Below are positions 34,513-45,465 of a DNA stretch of 64,000 nucleotides, one piece after another (position 1 is the first letter of the stretch; the number at the start of each line of letters is the position of its first letter). The DNA is from Pogostemon cablin. Lineage: Eukaryota > Streptophyta > Magnoliopsida > Lamiales > Lamiaceae. The notes below the pieces were generated by a model. That model worked only from the letters and a program-made list of their open reading frames with translations, did no database searches and was not told the DNA's origin. A program made the translations under genes and the position numbers. Location: assembly GCA_023678885.1 (NCBI GenBank), contig CM042985.1, positions 31,630,465 through 31,694,464 on the forward strand, in the 5' to 3' direction.

Positions 34513-37238
34513 GACTTGAGGATGAAGGGAAAGCTTGTGTTCAAAACCAAAGAAGACTTAATCCTATCATGCAAGAAGTTGTAAAAGAAGAGGTACTTAA
34601 GTGGTTAGACTCCGATATGATTTTTTCTATTAGTGATAGCCCTTATGTGAGCCCGTTGCATGTAGTATCTAAAAAAGGGGGTATGACTATAGTGAAGACC
34701 GAGAAAGATGAGACCATAGCCACTAGGACGGTGACGGGGTGGCGTGTGTGTGTTGATTATAGGAAGCTTAATGAAAACACACGTAAAGATCATTTCCCCT
34801 TACCTTTCTTGGATCAAATGTTGGATAGGTTGGCCGGGTATGAGTTTTATTGCTTTCTTGATGGGTATTCCGGGTATAACCAAATTCTCATAGCACCCGA
34901 AGACCAAGAAAAAACCGCTTTCACTTGTCCTTATGGAATATTTGCTTTTCGAAGATTGCCATTCGGACTTTGCAATGCACCGGCCACCTTTCAAAGGTGT
35001 ATGATGACAATCTTTGAAGGATTAATTGAGAATATAATGGAAGTGTTCATGGATGACTTTTCGGTGTTTGATTCTTCTTTTGATAATTGTTTGTCTAACC
35101 TTGCTATTGTTTTGAAGCGATGTCAAGACACTAATTTAGTGTTGAATTGGGAGAAGTGCCACTTCATGGTAAATGATGGCATTGTACTTGGACATCACAT
35201 CTCTTCAAAGGGATTGCAAGTTGACCGAGCCAAAGTTGTTGCTATAGAGAAGCTTCCACCGCCAACAAATGAGAAGGGAGTACGATCGTTCCTTGGTCAT
35301 GCCGGGTTCTATCGTAGATTCATCAAGGATTTTTCTTCATTTTCTAAACCTCTATCTCATCTCCTTGAAAAAGATGTGCCATTTAAGTTTGATAATAATT
35401 GTTTAAATGCTTTTCAGGTACTAAAGGAAGCTTTGATTTCATCACCCATCTTAATCACCCCCGATTGGAAAGAGCCATTTATATTGATGTGTGATGCAAG
35501 TGACGTAGCTCTTGGAGTGGTTTTGGGGCAACTAAGAGAGAAAAAATTCCGAGCCATTTACTATGCAAGCAAGACATTTGATGCGGCTCAAAGGAACTAC
35601 ACTACTACCGAAAAAGAGTTCTTGGTGGTAGTATACGCATTTGATAAGTTTCGTCCTTATTTGGTAGGAACGAAAACTATTGTATACACCGACCATGCCG
35701 CTATCAAGTATCTCATGGCAAAGAAGGATGCAAAGCCAAGGGTGATAAGATGGGTACTACTTCTTCAAGAATTTGATATTGAAGTGAGAGATAAGAAGGG
35801 CACGGAGAATGTGATAGCCGACCATCTTTCAAGGTTAGAGTCGAGGGAGCATTGTGAAAGTACTTATGAGTTAATCAAGGAGGTTTTTCCCGATGAAGAA
35901 ATCTTGGAGTGTGATTGCTATCAAATTGAGGCTTTAGTGGAGCAAGAAGGAAGCCCGTGGTATGCGGACTATGTGAATTACTTGGCTAGTGGAAAGAGGC
36001 CTTATGAGCTTAATAAGTATCAATCCAAGAAGTTCTTTCATGATGTTAAAAGTTACTTGTGGGATGATCCATTCTTATACAAGATGTGTAATGATTCTCT
36101 TGTGCGAAGATGTGTGCCCGAGGAAGAATTGAATAGTGTGTTGGAGTTTTGCCACTCTTCACCTAGTGGAGGCCATTTTGGAGCTCAAAAGACCGCTGCA
36201 AAAGTCTTACAATCGGGGTTGTATTGGCCATTTTTGTTCAAGAGTTGTAAGAAATTTGTAGAGGGTTGTGATCGATGTCAAAGGATGGGAGGAATCTCCA
36301 AGTGGGATGAAATGCCCCTTAAGAGCTTTCAAGAAGTGGAGATATTTGATGTGTGGGGCATCGATTTCATGGGACCATTTCCTCAATATAATGGATTCCT
36401 ATACATCCTATTGGCGGTTGACTATGTCTCGAAATGGGTTGAGGCCATACCTTCAAGAACAAGTGATGCTAGAGTGGTCATGGGGTTTCTAAAGAAGCAT
36501 ATCTTCACAAGATTTGGAGTACCTAGAGTGTTGGTAAGTGATGGGGGTAGTCACTTCATAAATAAGCTCATGGAGAACATTCTCAAGACTTATGGAGTGA
36601 AGCATCGAGTGTCTACTCCGTATCACCCTCAAATGAATGGTCAAGCTGAAATTTCTAATCGACAAATCAAACAAGTCTTGGAGAAAACAGTGAGTGTGAG
36701 TAGAAAGGATTGGTCAAATAAACTTGATGATGCATTGTGGGCCTTTCGAACCGCATTCAAGACCACTCTTGGTATGTCTCCTTTTCAAATTGTCTATGGT
36801 AAGTCTTGACATCTTCCCGTGGAGTTAGAGCATAAAGCTTATTGGGCCATTAAGAAGTTGAATTTTGACATGAAAGCTTCGAATAAGGTAAGATTCTTAC
36901 AATTGAATGAGCTTGAGGAATTTAGAGAAAATGCTTATGAAAACTCAAGGATTTTTAAGGAGAAAACCAAGAGGTGGCATGATGCTCGTTTGAGGAAGAA
37001 GAGCTTTGAAAAGGGTGAGAAGGTGTTGGTATTCAACTCTCGACTAAGACTTTTCCCGGGCAAGTTGAAGTCCAAATGGAGAGGACCTTATGTGGTAAAG
37101 GACGTAATTGATGGGGGAGCTCTAAAGGTTATGGATGAGAACGGGGGAGAGTTTTTGGTCAATGGTCATCGTGTGAAGCACTATGTGGATCCATCACAAA
37201 GGGAGACCCTCTTTGTGGATACTCTATTTGAAAGATGA
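34500..37238 (+). pseudogene. Athila-like pol: reverse transcriptase, RNase H, integrase
   Basis: Numbered from the Met at 34500, RT has FLDGYSGYNQ and the catalytic FMDD at residues 183-186. RNase H has CDASD at 331-335. Integrase has the zinc-binding pair H552/H559 with C590/C593 and the DDE set D622, D681 and E717. An in-frame TGA at 36807-36809 splits the integrase C-terminal part, which continues to TGA 37236-37238 and contains the GPYVV module. No chromodomain is seen, in line with Athila/Tat. The start of pol is out of phase with gag-protease at about 34497. Confidence 0.88.
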
Positions 37239-39366
37239 TCTCAAAATTCGTCTAGCTTGAAGACGTTAAACTTAGCGCTCGATGGGAGGCACCCCATCAC
37301 TATCTTTATTGCTTTGTTTTTTTTGTTGCTTGTTTGTTTTGGCCTTGTAGGTTGATTGTGCTCATGGAGAAAAATGCACATTGAAGAAAAGAGAAATGCT
37401 TTATGGATTCAAGTTAACATGTTCCACCATTTGTTGCAAACTTAATTCGTGACTCTTGTCTCGAGTTAAGTTTGGGGGGTGATAGTGCGTGTGGACATAG
37501 CTTGAGCGTGTGGATGCGGTTACTTCTCAACAAGAAGATCATCAATGGAAACTACAAGGGTAAGTCTCACCACTTTTTGCAAACTTAAGTCTCAACTCTT
37601 GTTTCGATTTAAGTTTGGGGGGAGAGTGTGTGGTGTGACTTACCACTTGAGTATGATTCTTGTGAAAATTGGGTTAATTTTAAAATTTTTCTCATGAGTT
37701 TGGGTTGATTTTGGCATGATTGGTGGTGTTGAAGTGCATGATAGTCCATATTTATAATGAAATTGTTGAAATAATGGTGTTTGTTGAGTGTTTGAGCATG
37801 AATGAGAGGTATTGAAAGCATGATGGAGCTTGGAGCTAACGATTTCCTTACCAAATGCCTATCGAGGGAGTACTCTACACCTTATCATTTTATTACTTGA
37901 AATGAATTGATTTTGATTTGGATTGTTGTGACTAGCATGCTACTTCATGTGTTATGTTTGTGGGAGGTTTACTTTCGTAATTTAGGATTTCCTTTTAAAT
38001 AAAGGTTGGGATGATTGTGTGCTTAATTTTCTTATGGATGATGGTATTTTGTGTTTTTGCTTGTTTTGTGTTTTTGTTGTGTCTTGTTTGTTGAGTCCTT
38101 ATTTTTATGTTTTGTGTATTTTCATTCTTGTCTTGGGTTGTTTGGTGGTTTGTTTAGGGATGTCGTGAGTCATTTTTGAATGTGAGTGATGATAGGTTGT
38201 GGTGATAAGTGATGACAAACTATGATTAAGAATCTCTAAACTTTCAAATTGTGACATGTTTTACTTAACTTGTTCAATTTTGAGATGAATGTGGTGTAAT
38301 AAGTTCCTTAAGGTCCGAGCACAAGCTTGTGAGCATTTGAGCCTCAACCATGCATACATGGTATTTCTTCATGAGTGGATCGGTTGTGTTTGATAAGTTA
38401 GAACTTGCTCAAGGACTATAGGAACGAGCCCTATTAGTGGAGATTGGTGAAATGATCTAAGGCCATCCTTGTTATTATAGTCATTGCCATATATGTTCCT
38501 ACCTTGAACATCATCCTTAGTCAACCACTTTGAGCCTATAAACCTATTTCTTGTGAATTTAGCACATTACAAACCTTAATTACCCATTCAAGCTTATATA
38601 TACCTTTGTGTGGGTGAGTGAGGAGATGGTAGCTAGAAATGATTGATTGATTATCAAAAGAAGAAAATGACATGGTAAACAAGCAAGAAAAAGGATGAAA
38701 AGAACAACAACAAGAAGGCACATGCAACCTCAAAATTAGAAAAGGAGCAAAGCAACATCAAAATGCTCAAGTAAACAAAATTCAAAGATAAGAAGCATGC
38801 AACAAAAGAAGCACAATCCAAGGAAAGTTAATGAATAGTGCTTGAGATTTGTAAAGATAAGCAAGGAAGAAAAGAAAGTAAAGAAGTTGAGGAAATTGGT
38901 CATCTCTTTGATTACTTACACATGATTAGTCACTCTTATCCATATACTTCCTACCATACCAAAGAGCCTATCATTACATCCTAATTAAAGCCCTTTTTGA
39001 TCATTGATTAAAACTTTGGTGGTTTGTGAATGTAGTCCACGAGCAAGCTTATAGCGAGTCAAGCCAATCGGTTGATGAGTGTTGCTTTACCCTACTTTAA
39101 AGAGTGTTGAGAGACATTTATAACTTATGTGAGGCTTGGACCAAAAAAATGGGACTATATTACATTATTACTCTCTTTTGATTGAACTTGTTAATTTCTC
39201 ATGTCATGATTTTAATATTGTAGGATGACTTAGCATAGTTTGTTGTTATTATTGCTAACGATGTGTTATTACTTATATTCGTTTAGTCTTTTCTAGGTGA
39301 AAATTTCTCCTTTTGATTTGTCATTTTCGTTGCTCGGGGAAGAGCAACACCTTAAGTTTGGGGGGT
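37239..39366 (+). other. Athila-like 3' non-coding region with three polypurine-tract copies
   Basis: About 2.1 kb without a long frame. No env-like ORF survives. TTAAGTTTGGGGGG-type tracts occur at 37466-37479, 37608-37622 and 39353-39366; the last adjoins the 3' LTR and is the functional position. Confidence 0.7.
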
Positions 39367-41088
39367 TGATTAGAGCTATTTTCACCTACATTTTAGTGTC
39401 TTTTTATATGTGTTTTCGTATTATTTTATCCGTATTTTATATGTTATTTGGTTGTGTTTTGTGTTTTTATTGAAATGTGTGTGAATGAGCTTAAACTTAA
39501 GATTTTCACTTTTTATTTGATGCTAAACATGATAAGAAAGATGTAGGAAAACGCGGATCTCAATTCGGAGTTGAAACGAGGGAGAACGAGCCAAAACAGT
39601 GAAAAGAGAAAGTAGGGCAGCAAGAACACGGGCCGTGTACAGCGCACGACCCTGTAACAAGTGGCCGTGCGCTGACACTCGAAACACCAACTCGGCCACG
39701 CCTGTGGCTGAGTGCAGAACACGACCCGTGTCCAGTACAAACACACGGCCCGTGCACCGCGCACGGGCCTGTCCAGCAAGCCGTGCGACAACGTCAGAAA
39801 ACACAACACGGCCACCCCTGTGGCCATGTGCTGCGCACGAGTCGTGCGCTGTGTTAGAACACGGGGCGTGCAGCGGAGCTCGAGCCGTGTTGGTGCAAAA
39901 ACACAGAAAATTGCTGGAATCTTCTAGAAGGCCCACATGGGGTATAAATAGACCCCATTTCAACACTTTGAAGATCAGATCCGAAATCCCATCATCTGCA
40001 CACATATCACACACCATTTCTTCCATTTTCCACCATCATCTTCATCCATCTTCTTCCACCCATCATATCTTCCATTTTTGGTGCTAAAGACTTCAAAATC
40101 AAGAGCTAGAGGTGGAGATCAAGAAGAATAGAAGATTCTCTTCAAGAAATTGATAGGGAAGAATCCATTCATTTTATATTTCTTTAGATCTTAGACTATG
40201 GGTAATTGTAATGAATAATTTATTTGTTTTGTTACTTTTATCATGATAGGCTAATCCCTCTATTGGGATTAGGAATATGAAGAGCATATTAGATTTATAT
40301 TATCATGTGGATTAAATTGGTTTTTGATTTAATTGATGTTGATTTCTATTCATGGAGTTTAATTGTCTTGATGTTGTGATGGCATGGTTTGTTATTCATG
40401 AATGATTATTGGTTTAATGGATTGTTGATCAATGGATTATTTGTGGTAATTAAATGCTATCATGATGTTCATGTATGTATTGCTTGGAGTGAGACGGAAA
40501 CGACCCTCTATAGTATTAGGAAGGCATGAATAGACATTGAGTTTGGGTTTGACCAAAAGGATATTTGAATTCAATGAAGGGAACCAATCCATTCGTTGGC
40601 CTTAGTACACAAAAAGGGAGAGTTTAATCTAACTAGTACCTAGATGGAAGGGGTTAATGTTGGGCTTTGATCTTAAGTGCTTTTGGGAGTCTAAAATGGA
40701 TCAACAACCTTTGTAACCCGAAAGGGAACTTAGGATACAATCGTGATCACCCTTAGTCTACATCAATTAAGTTGAATTCCTTTTACCTGATAATATGAAT
40801 CGAGTGTGCTTGGATGTTTCTAATCCCATGTTTTTCCATATTTGAACTTTAGCATCCATTTTCTTTACTTGTCATTCTACTTATTTGATATTGTTATTTA
40901 CTTGCTACTTGTTTTAGTTGTTAATCATATCAAAACCCCCGATCATCTTTACAAAAACGACATGAACATGAGCTCACATATTTTGCTAGTCCGAACATAA
41001 CTTCTTTGTGGATTGATAATTTTTCTTGGGATATACTACTTCAACGATCGAGTATTCTTGCTCGTGAGTGCTACAAAATAGGCAAACA
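39367..41088 (+). repeat. 3' LTR of the Athila-like element
   Basis: 1722 bp, TG...CA, nearly identical to the 5' LTR except for an extra segment of about 123 bp near 39488-39617. The AGTAT target duplication follows at 41089-41093. Confidence 0.92.
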
Positions 41089-43054
41089 AGTATTTTGTGC
41101 CATATATTGATTCAGGAGCCGACAACTGTACAACAAAAGAAGGGGTCTTTCCTAAAGACTCATGCAAAGAATTGCTAACGATACTAGGAAAAGATTTCTC
41201 ACAAAGGGTGCTCATCCTTAACAGAGGAATCAAGCAAGTAGAGATCATGATCAGAGGAGCGTATCGTACCCCATGGTACAAGGTAAAGACTCCACCAATA
41301 TATTTTCATAATACCGGAGCAGATATTCTGTTAGGAGATAATTTTCTACAGACATTCAAGCGTTTTACCCAAGAAAATACAACAAGAAGACTTATTTTCA
41401 CAACCCTTTGTGAACATAAGATCATAGCACCAAGACTGCGTAATACATTTCAGAGAAAAATGCCAATCAGATTTCGCAGCAAGCGTGGTGATGAAGGAAA
41501 ACTTAGCCATCCAAAGATGAATGATGGAAGAAAATATGGAGAAGTAGTCCTTCAGATGAGAACCGAGACCAGAGGAGGATGGAAGATAGAAAAACTAAAG
41601 GAAAATACAATTCACCTTCTCAAAGCAAGATTGGGAGAAAGCTTATAGAGAGACTTCACAATCGAAGAACAAACATCTTTGGAGGACGTCAAGAAGAAGA
41701 TACAGAGGAACTTCAATGAGGATCCTCTAGCCTGGTGGGATAAAAACAAGCTCAAAGCTTCACTCAAAGGAAAAGAAGAAAAGGAGCATGAGTTCGTGAG
41801 ATACAAGCCTATCCTAATGAACCAAGAGGATCGAAAGGATATGCAGTTAATACTTAAGGAACATCTGGACCTTAAGTTGATATCACCAGGAGTATCTCCA
41901 TACAGCTGTCCAGGATTTTTAGTTCGAAATCATGGAGAAGTTAAGTGGGAAAAACCGAGACTTATGATCAACTACAAATGGATCAACAACATCTTGGAGT
42001 TCGACGGATACTATATACCAAGTAGGAAAACTTGCTTAACTGTATCAAGAATGCCAAGGTATTCTCCAAGTTTGATTGCAAATCTAGATTCTACCAGATT
42101 ATGATGGAAGAAGGAAGCAAGAAGTTCACAACCTTCTCCACACCACAAGGCCATTATATCTGGAATGTCATGCCTATGGGCTTGGCGAATGCACCCCAGA
42201 TATACCAAAGAAAGATGGATAATCTTTTCAAAGATTACTTCTCATTCATGTTTGTTTATGTGGATGATATCCTCATAGGCTCAAAAAACATGAAGGAGCA
42301 TTTGAGGCATCTGGAAGTATTTTCAGAAATATGTCACAGGGGAGGATTAGTGCTTTCTGAAAAGAAAGCAGTAATTGCAACAAGGCAGATCAAGTTTCTT
42401 GGAGTCGAAATTGATGAGTCTGGAATTATTCTACAACCACACATTGTAGAAAAGGTTCAAGGATTTCCTGAATATTTCAAGGACAAGAAACAACTCCAGA
42501 GCTTCTTAGGAGTTGTCAAATTTGCTGGAATATTCATCAACAATCTAGCGCAATATAGGAAGGTGTTCACTCATCTGTTGAAAAAAGATGCTGAATTCAA
42601 ATGGGAGGAATCACACCGAGCAATGGTTAAACAACTAAAGGAGGTTTGCAAGAAGCTCCCTAAGTTAGCTATACCAAATGACGAGGATGAACTGGTACTC
42701 TACACAGATGCCAGTGACCATTGGTGGGCAACGGTTCAAACTAAGTCCACACTGAATGAGAAGTGATATGCAGATACTGTAGCGGACTCTTTGCGGAGAA
42801 TGAAACAAAGAGGTGGCACATCAATGAAAAGGAATTCTTTGCGGTTCAGAAGATATTCAAAAAATGGCCGCTATTTCTTTTCACGAAGAAATTTATCCTT
42901 AAAATTGATAACGCAAGCATCAAAGCCTTTTTAAAAAATAAAATTAAATCCAAACCAAAAAAGGCTAGACGCCAAGCAGAATGCCAATATTATGATTTTA
43001 ATATTGTCATTATTAAATCTGTTGATAATGTTTTAGCAGATTTCCTGAAGAGAG

Positions 43055-44414
43055 ATGGAGGAAGCTGAAATAGATGCCATCGTGACTGTTTCAAGGCACC
43101 TGATGGACAACCTGGAGTTGTTCCAAATGGAATTCAAGAATCTAGCACTCAATGCAACACGTGCTGGAAAATTACAAAAAAGTAATCGTGCCAAAATGTC
43201 TAATCGCATACGAGTTTGTATTCGCAATAATACGAGTCTCTTCGAGTCCATACGAGAGCCACTCCTCCGGGCAGTTGATGGCAATAGCAATCGACAAAAG
43301 GAGAGTAGTCGAGAACGGGGCTCTAAACCCGTAGCAGGGGATTCAAATATCCCTGGCACGAGTTCTAGATTGGAACCTCCAAAAGAGAAACCAATCCAAG
43401 AAAAAGTCGAGGCTTCTGAGTCACATCTTGAGCCTTCGAGTCAACTTGGCACCTCTAGGGTCAAAGAAGGAGAGATCAACTTTAGGCCTATGACGGACAC
43501 TGTTAAAGTTGGTATTAACTTAGCTGATTTCTCTTATTGGCAGGAATACCAGGCCAGCTGGGAGAAATTAAACACCAGACAAGGAATCCGACCGGAGAAA
43601 TGTCGGGTGGATATATCTGGGGAATATTCCCAAGTTTTGATACGAGAAGACTCAAATCCAAATGATGTGAAACAATGGTATGATTTTGGAGTGCTAGCTT
43701 CAATATATACTGTTGTACCAGGCTTCCCAGAGCTTTCAAAACTGCTAGAGTGGCTGGGGAAAATAGTTTTTAAGGCATGGGAAAACAATGCAACTCTATC
43801 CAGAGGCAATGTGTTGGAGCTTTACTTTACTAGTACAGCTCCAGAACTAGTTGGGAAAGCCAACCACGAGGCCTTCCATTTCATCAAGCTAAGAAGACTC
43901 GATGTCTCAGCATCGAATAAGAGCAAGGAGTCTTCTGGGAAGGAACCAATCTTGGTTTCTACATTTTCTGAAGAGCAGATATCTACGCGGAGAGCAAGTG
44001 GTTTATTCACCTGCATTCAAGCAATGGTGGAGGTGAAGTTCTCGTTCAAATTCGAGCACAAGTCTTTGAATTGGTCTTTTCTGTTGAATACTTTACAAGA
44101 AAGAAGACAGGATTTGTTAAGAAGGCCTTCCAGGAAAAACAGGACCTTCTTTGGAGAAACAAGATTCCGGTGAGCAAACAAACCTATTGGTGATATTGTA
44201 ACATGGCCCATTTTGGGCAATGGACAAACAAATATGCACAAGCTATTCCACCCAAATCGAACCAGAGTTTGGAAAGGGAATAAGGTTGGGCATAGGGATG
44301 ATCAGAACTGCTAAACCACTCTCAGCAAAAGAGACACGTAGAAAGAAGAGGGTAAAATCTCTTCAAATAACCCAAGAGCCAGAAGAATCATCAGATATCA
44401 AAGAAGACAAATGA
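43055..44414 (+). pseudogene. Viral downstream ORF of uncertain function
   Basis: The ATG at 43055 overlaps the end of the RT frame by 14 nt. It is open for 372 codons to TGA 44171-44173. A shifted frame to 44412-44414 (basic then acidic, KETRRKKRVKSLQ) probably belongs to the same original gene. The N-terminus is helical, and a low-complexity Ser/Glu/Pro region follows. A conserved-looking block has QWYDFGVLASIYTV and a later WSFLLNTLQERRQD. By position it corresponds to the transactivator-type gene of cave-/solendoviruses or the second ORF of florendoviruses. I do not recognise a domain. Confidence 0.6.
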
Positions 44415-44562
44415 CTCTTCAAAAAAGCAAGAGCCAAATGATTTTCTGAAAGGGCAAGGGACATGTGACCAACAAGGAGGATGGACCACAAGGAGGCATC
44501 CAATAGAGAAAGGGGACCAGCCAGCCGTTAAAGTTGGAATCCAATGGAAAAAACATAAGCAG

Positions 44563-44626
44563 TGACATCAGTAAAAGTAAAGAGGCTTTGAAATCTGGAT
44601 TTTACATCTGCAAGCCTCTATAAAAA
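44563..44626 (+). promoter_or_regulatory. Pregenomic RNA promoter of the pararetrovirus
   Basis: TGACATCA at 44563-44570 is a TGACG-like (as-1-type) element, and TATAAAAA at 44619-44626 is a TATA box; the predicted start is near 44650. The position after the last ORF and the roughly 150-nt distance to the poly(A) signal fit the caulimovirid layout of a 35S-type promoter. Confidence 0.65.
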
Positions 44627-44798
44627 GCAGAGTTGAGAAAGCAGAAGGCATCGACCATTTCCCTCTGTTTTCTCTCACCAAATAAACATTGTAGTTTCTT
44701 TTCTCTGTATGAGTGTTCTGAGTGCAGCTACAATAGGTAGCTAAAGGAGTTATCTCCTCTTGTTCTGTGAGGATGAGTATGTAATAAATTCTCCATTC

Positions 44799-44804
44799 AA
44801 TAAA
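44799..44804 (+). terminator. Viral poly(A) signal
   Basis: AATAAA, followed by two more AATA units, lies about 150 nt after the predicted transcript start. In caulimovirids the signal is skipped on the first pass and used on the second, producing a terminally redundant RNA. It is embedded in AT-rich DNA, so the call depends on position. Confidence 0.6.
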
Positions 44805-45465
44805 TAAATAATCTTGGGCTTCTACCCGCATGTAGCCTTTCATTTTTCTACAACTTTAATCTTCATATTTTTCAGCGAGAAACAGTAGCAGCATCCTATA
44901 CACCCGGTGTAGGAAACAAACCAGGATTATGTTGAGGTCCACTGAAGGAACGGGATTGAACCATCGTACTGCGGGGCGCGTGGTTGGCTGTGAGGAGCAG
45001 CTGTAAAATCTTCCGGATACCCGGTGGATCAACGATAAAAAGGTACTGTTATTATTTTAAGAAGGATAATTACGAGATTAATGTTGTTTAAATTATGTAC
45101 GGAAGCATGTTGTGCCTGATATGGTCGTAATGGACTAGGTCTATCTTGAAAGCGGAAAGAATAATGAAAATTTGGGGTAAAATTGAGTATATAGAGGCTT
45201 AAAAGAATTTTAGTTTTGAAAATCTGGAAATAGCAAAAGGTGAGGTGGCTTCTTAGCAAAAATTTTCGAAGCTTCTAAAATTTGGGACTATTTGCGAGCA
45301 TTTCTCAAAATTTGGGACTAAATCAGAGCATACCCGCAAGATACGGGATCATATCGGCCCCAAATTAAGATACAGGACTAAATCGTGAAATTTCAAAAGA
45401 TAAGGGACCAAAAAGGACCATGACTAAAGATATGGGACTAAATTGATATTAATCCCTGAATTTGA

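Larger units (their letters stand above)
29749..41088 (+). mobile_element. Ty3/Gypsy LTR retrotransposon, Athila-like, 11.3 kb
   Basis: Two long direct repeats begin TG and end CA (29749-31347 and 39367-41088). AGTAT flanks the whole element (29744-29748 and 41089-41093), a perfect 5-bp target duplication. Inside, in order, are a primer site, gag, protease, RT, RNase H, integrase, a 2.1-kb non-coding region and a polypurine tract. The gag phrases YEAWERYKEMLRKCP and FYQGLNQ and the RT type point to Athila/Tat. The coding region has three breaks, so this copy depends on others. It lies in the same direction as the virus it splits. Confidence 0.93.
29290..43068 (+). pseudogene. Viral protease / reverse transcriptase / RNase H gene, split by Athila element
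   Basis: The gene starts at ATG 29290; the first part is open to a TGA at 29590-29592. It is interrupted by the Gypsy element at 29749-41088. After the insertion an aspartic protease follows with DSGA at about 41109-41120, then an in-frame TAG at 41646-41648. The RT N-terminal part occupies 41679 to about 42050, and a frame change near 42032-42060 follows. The palm has YVDD at about 42257-42268. RNase H has YTDASD near 42700. A further stop and frame change at about 42763 comes before the last RNase H part, which ends at TGA 43066-43068. No integrase is present. If the Gypsy element and one AGTAT copy are discounted, the frame entering the protease is continuous. With these breaks it cannot make a working enzyme. 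Confidence 0.85.
26120..45060 (+). other. Endogenous pararetrovirus (Caulimoviridae-like), decayed and split
   Basis: The order on the plus strand is tRNA-Met primer site, capsid-like region with CCHC finger, movement protein, protease, reverse transcriptase with RNase H, a further ORF, then promoter and poly(A) signal. There is no integrase. A movement protein next to an RT without integrase separates this from LTR retrotransposons. Capsid before movement protein recalls cave-/solendoviruses more than badnaviruses; petuvirus- or florendovirus-like relatives cannot be excluded. Stops and frameshifts affect most genes, so it is a fossil. The left border sits at or just before the primer site; the right border, in the leader near 45060, is a guess. 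Confidence 0.82.
25872..45456. mobile_element. Mutator-like (9-bp TSD) composite enclosing a pararetrovirus and a Gypsy element
   Basis: The first 23 bases at the left end match the reverse complement of the right end at 20 positions (GGGATAAAAATCG.. against GGGATTAATATCA.., both then ATTTAGTCCC). TGAATTTGA flanks both sides exactly (25863-25871 and 45457-45465); a perfect 9-bp duplication is the Mutator signature. Both ends hold diverged TTAGTCCC / GGACTAAA sub-terminal repeats over about 200 bp. No MULE transposase is seen. Inside lie the viral block and the Gypsy element. Without the 11.3-kb Gypsy insertion the composite would be about 8.2 kb. Confidence 0.65.

Noticed and set aside
39513..40087. 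The same set of frames in the 3' LTR
   Set aside because: They are duplicate copies of the LTR artefact and not separate genes.
44890..45050. GC-rich stretch considered as a tRNA or other structured RNA
   Set aside because: No cloverleaf or known RNA motif. The position fits the leader after the viral poly(A) signal.
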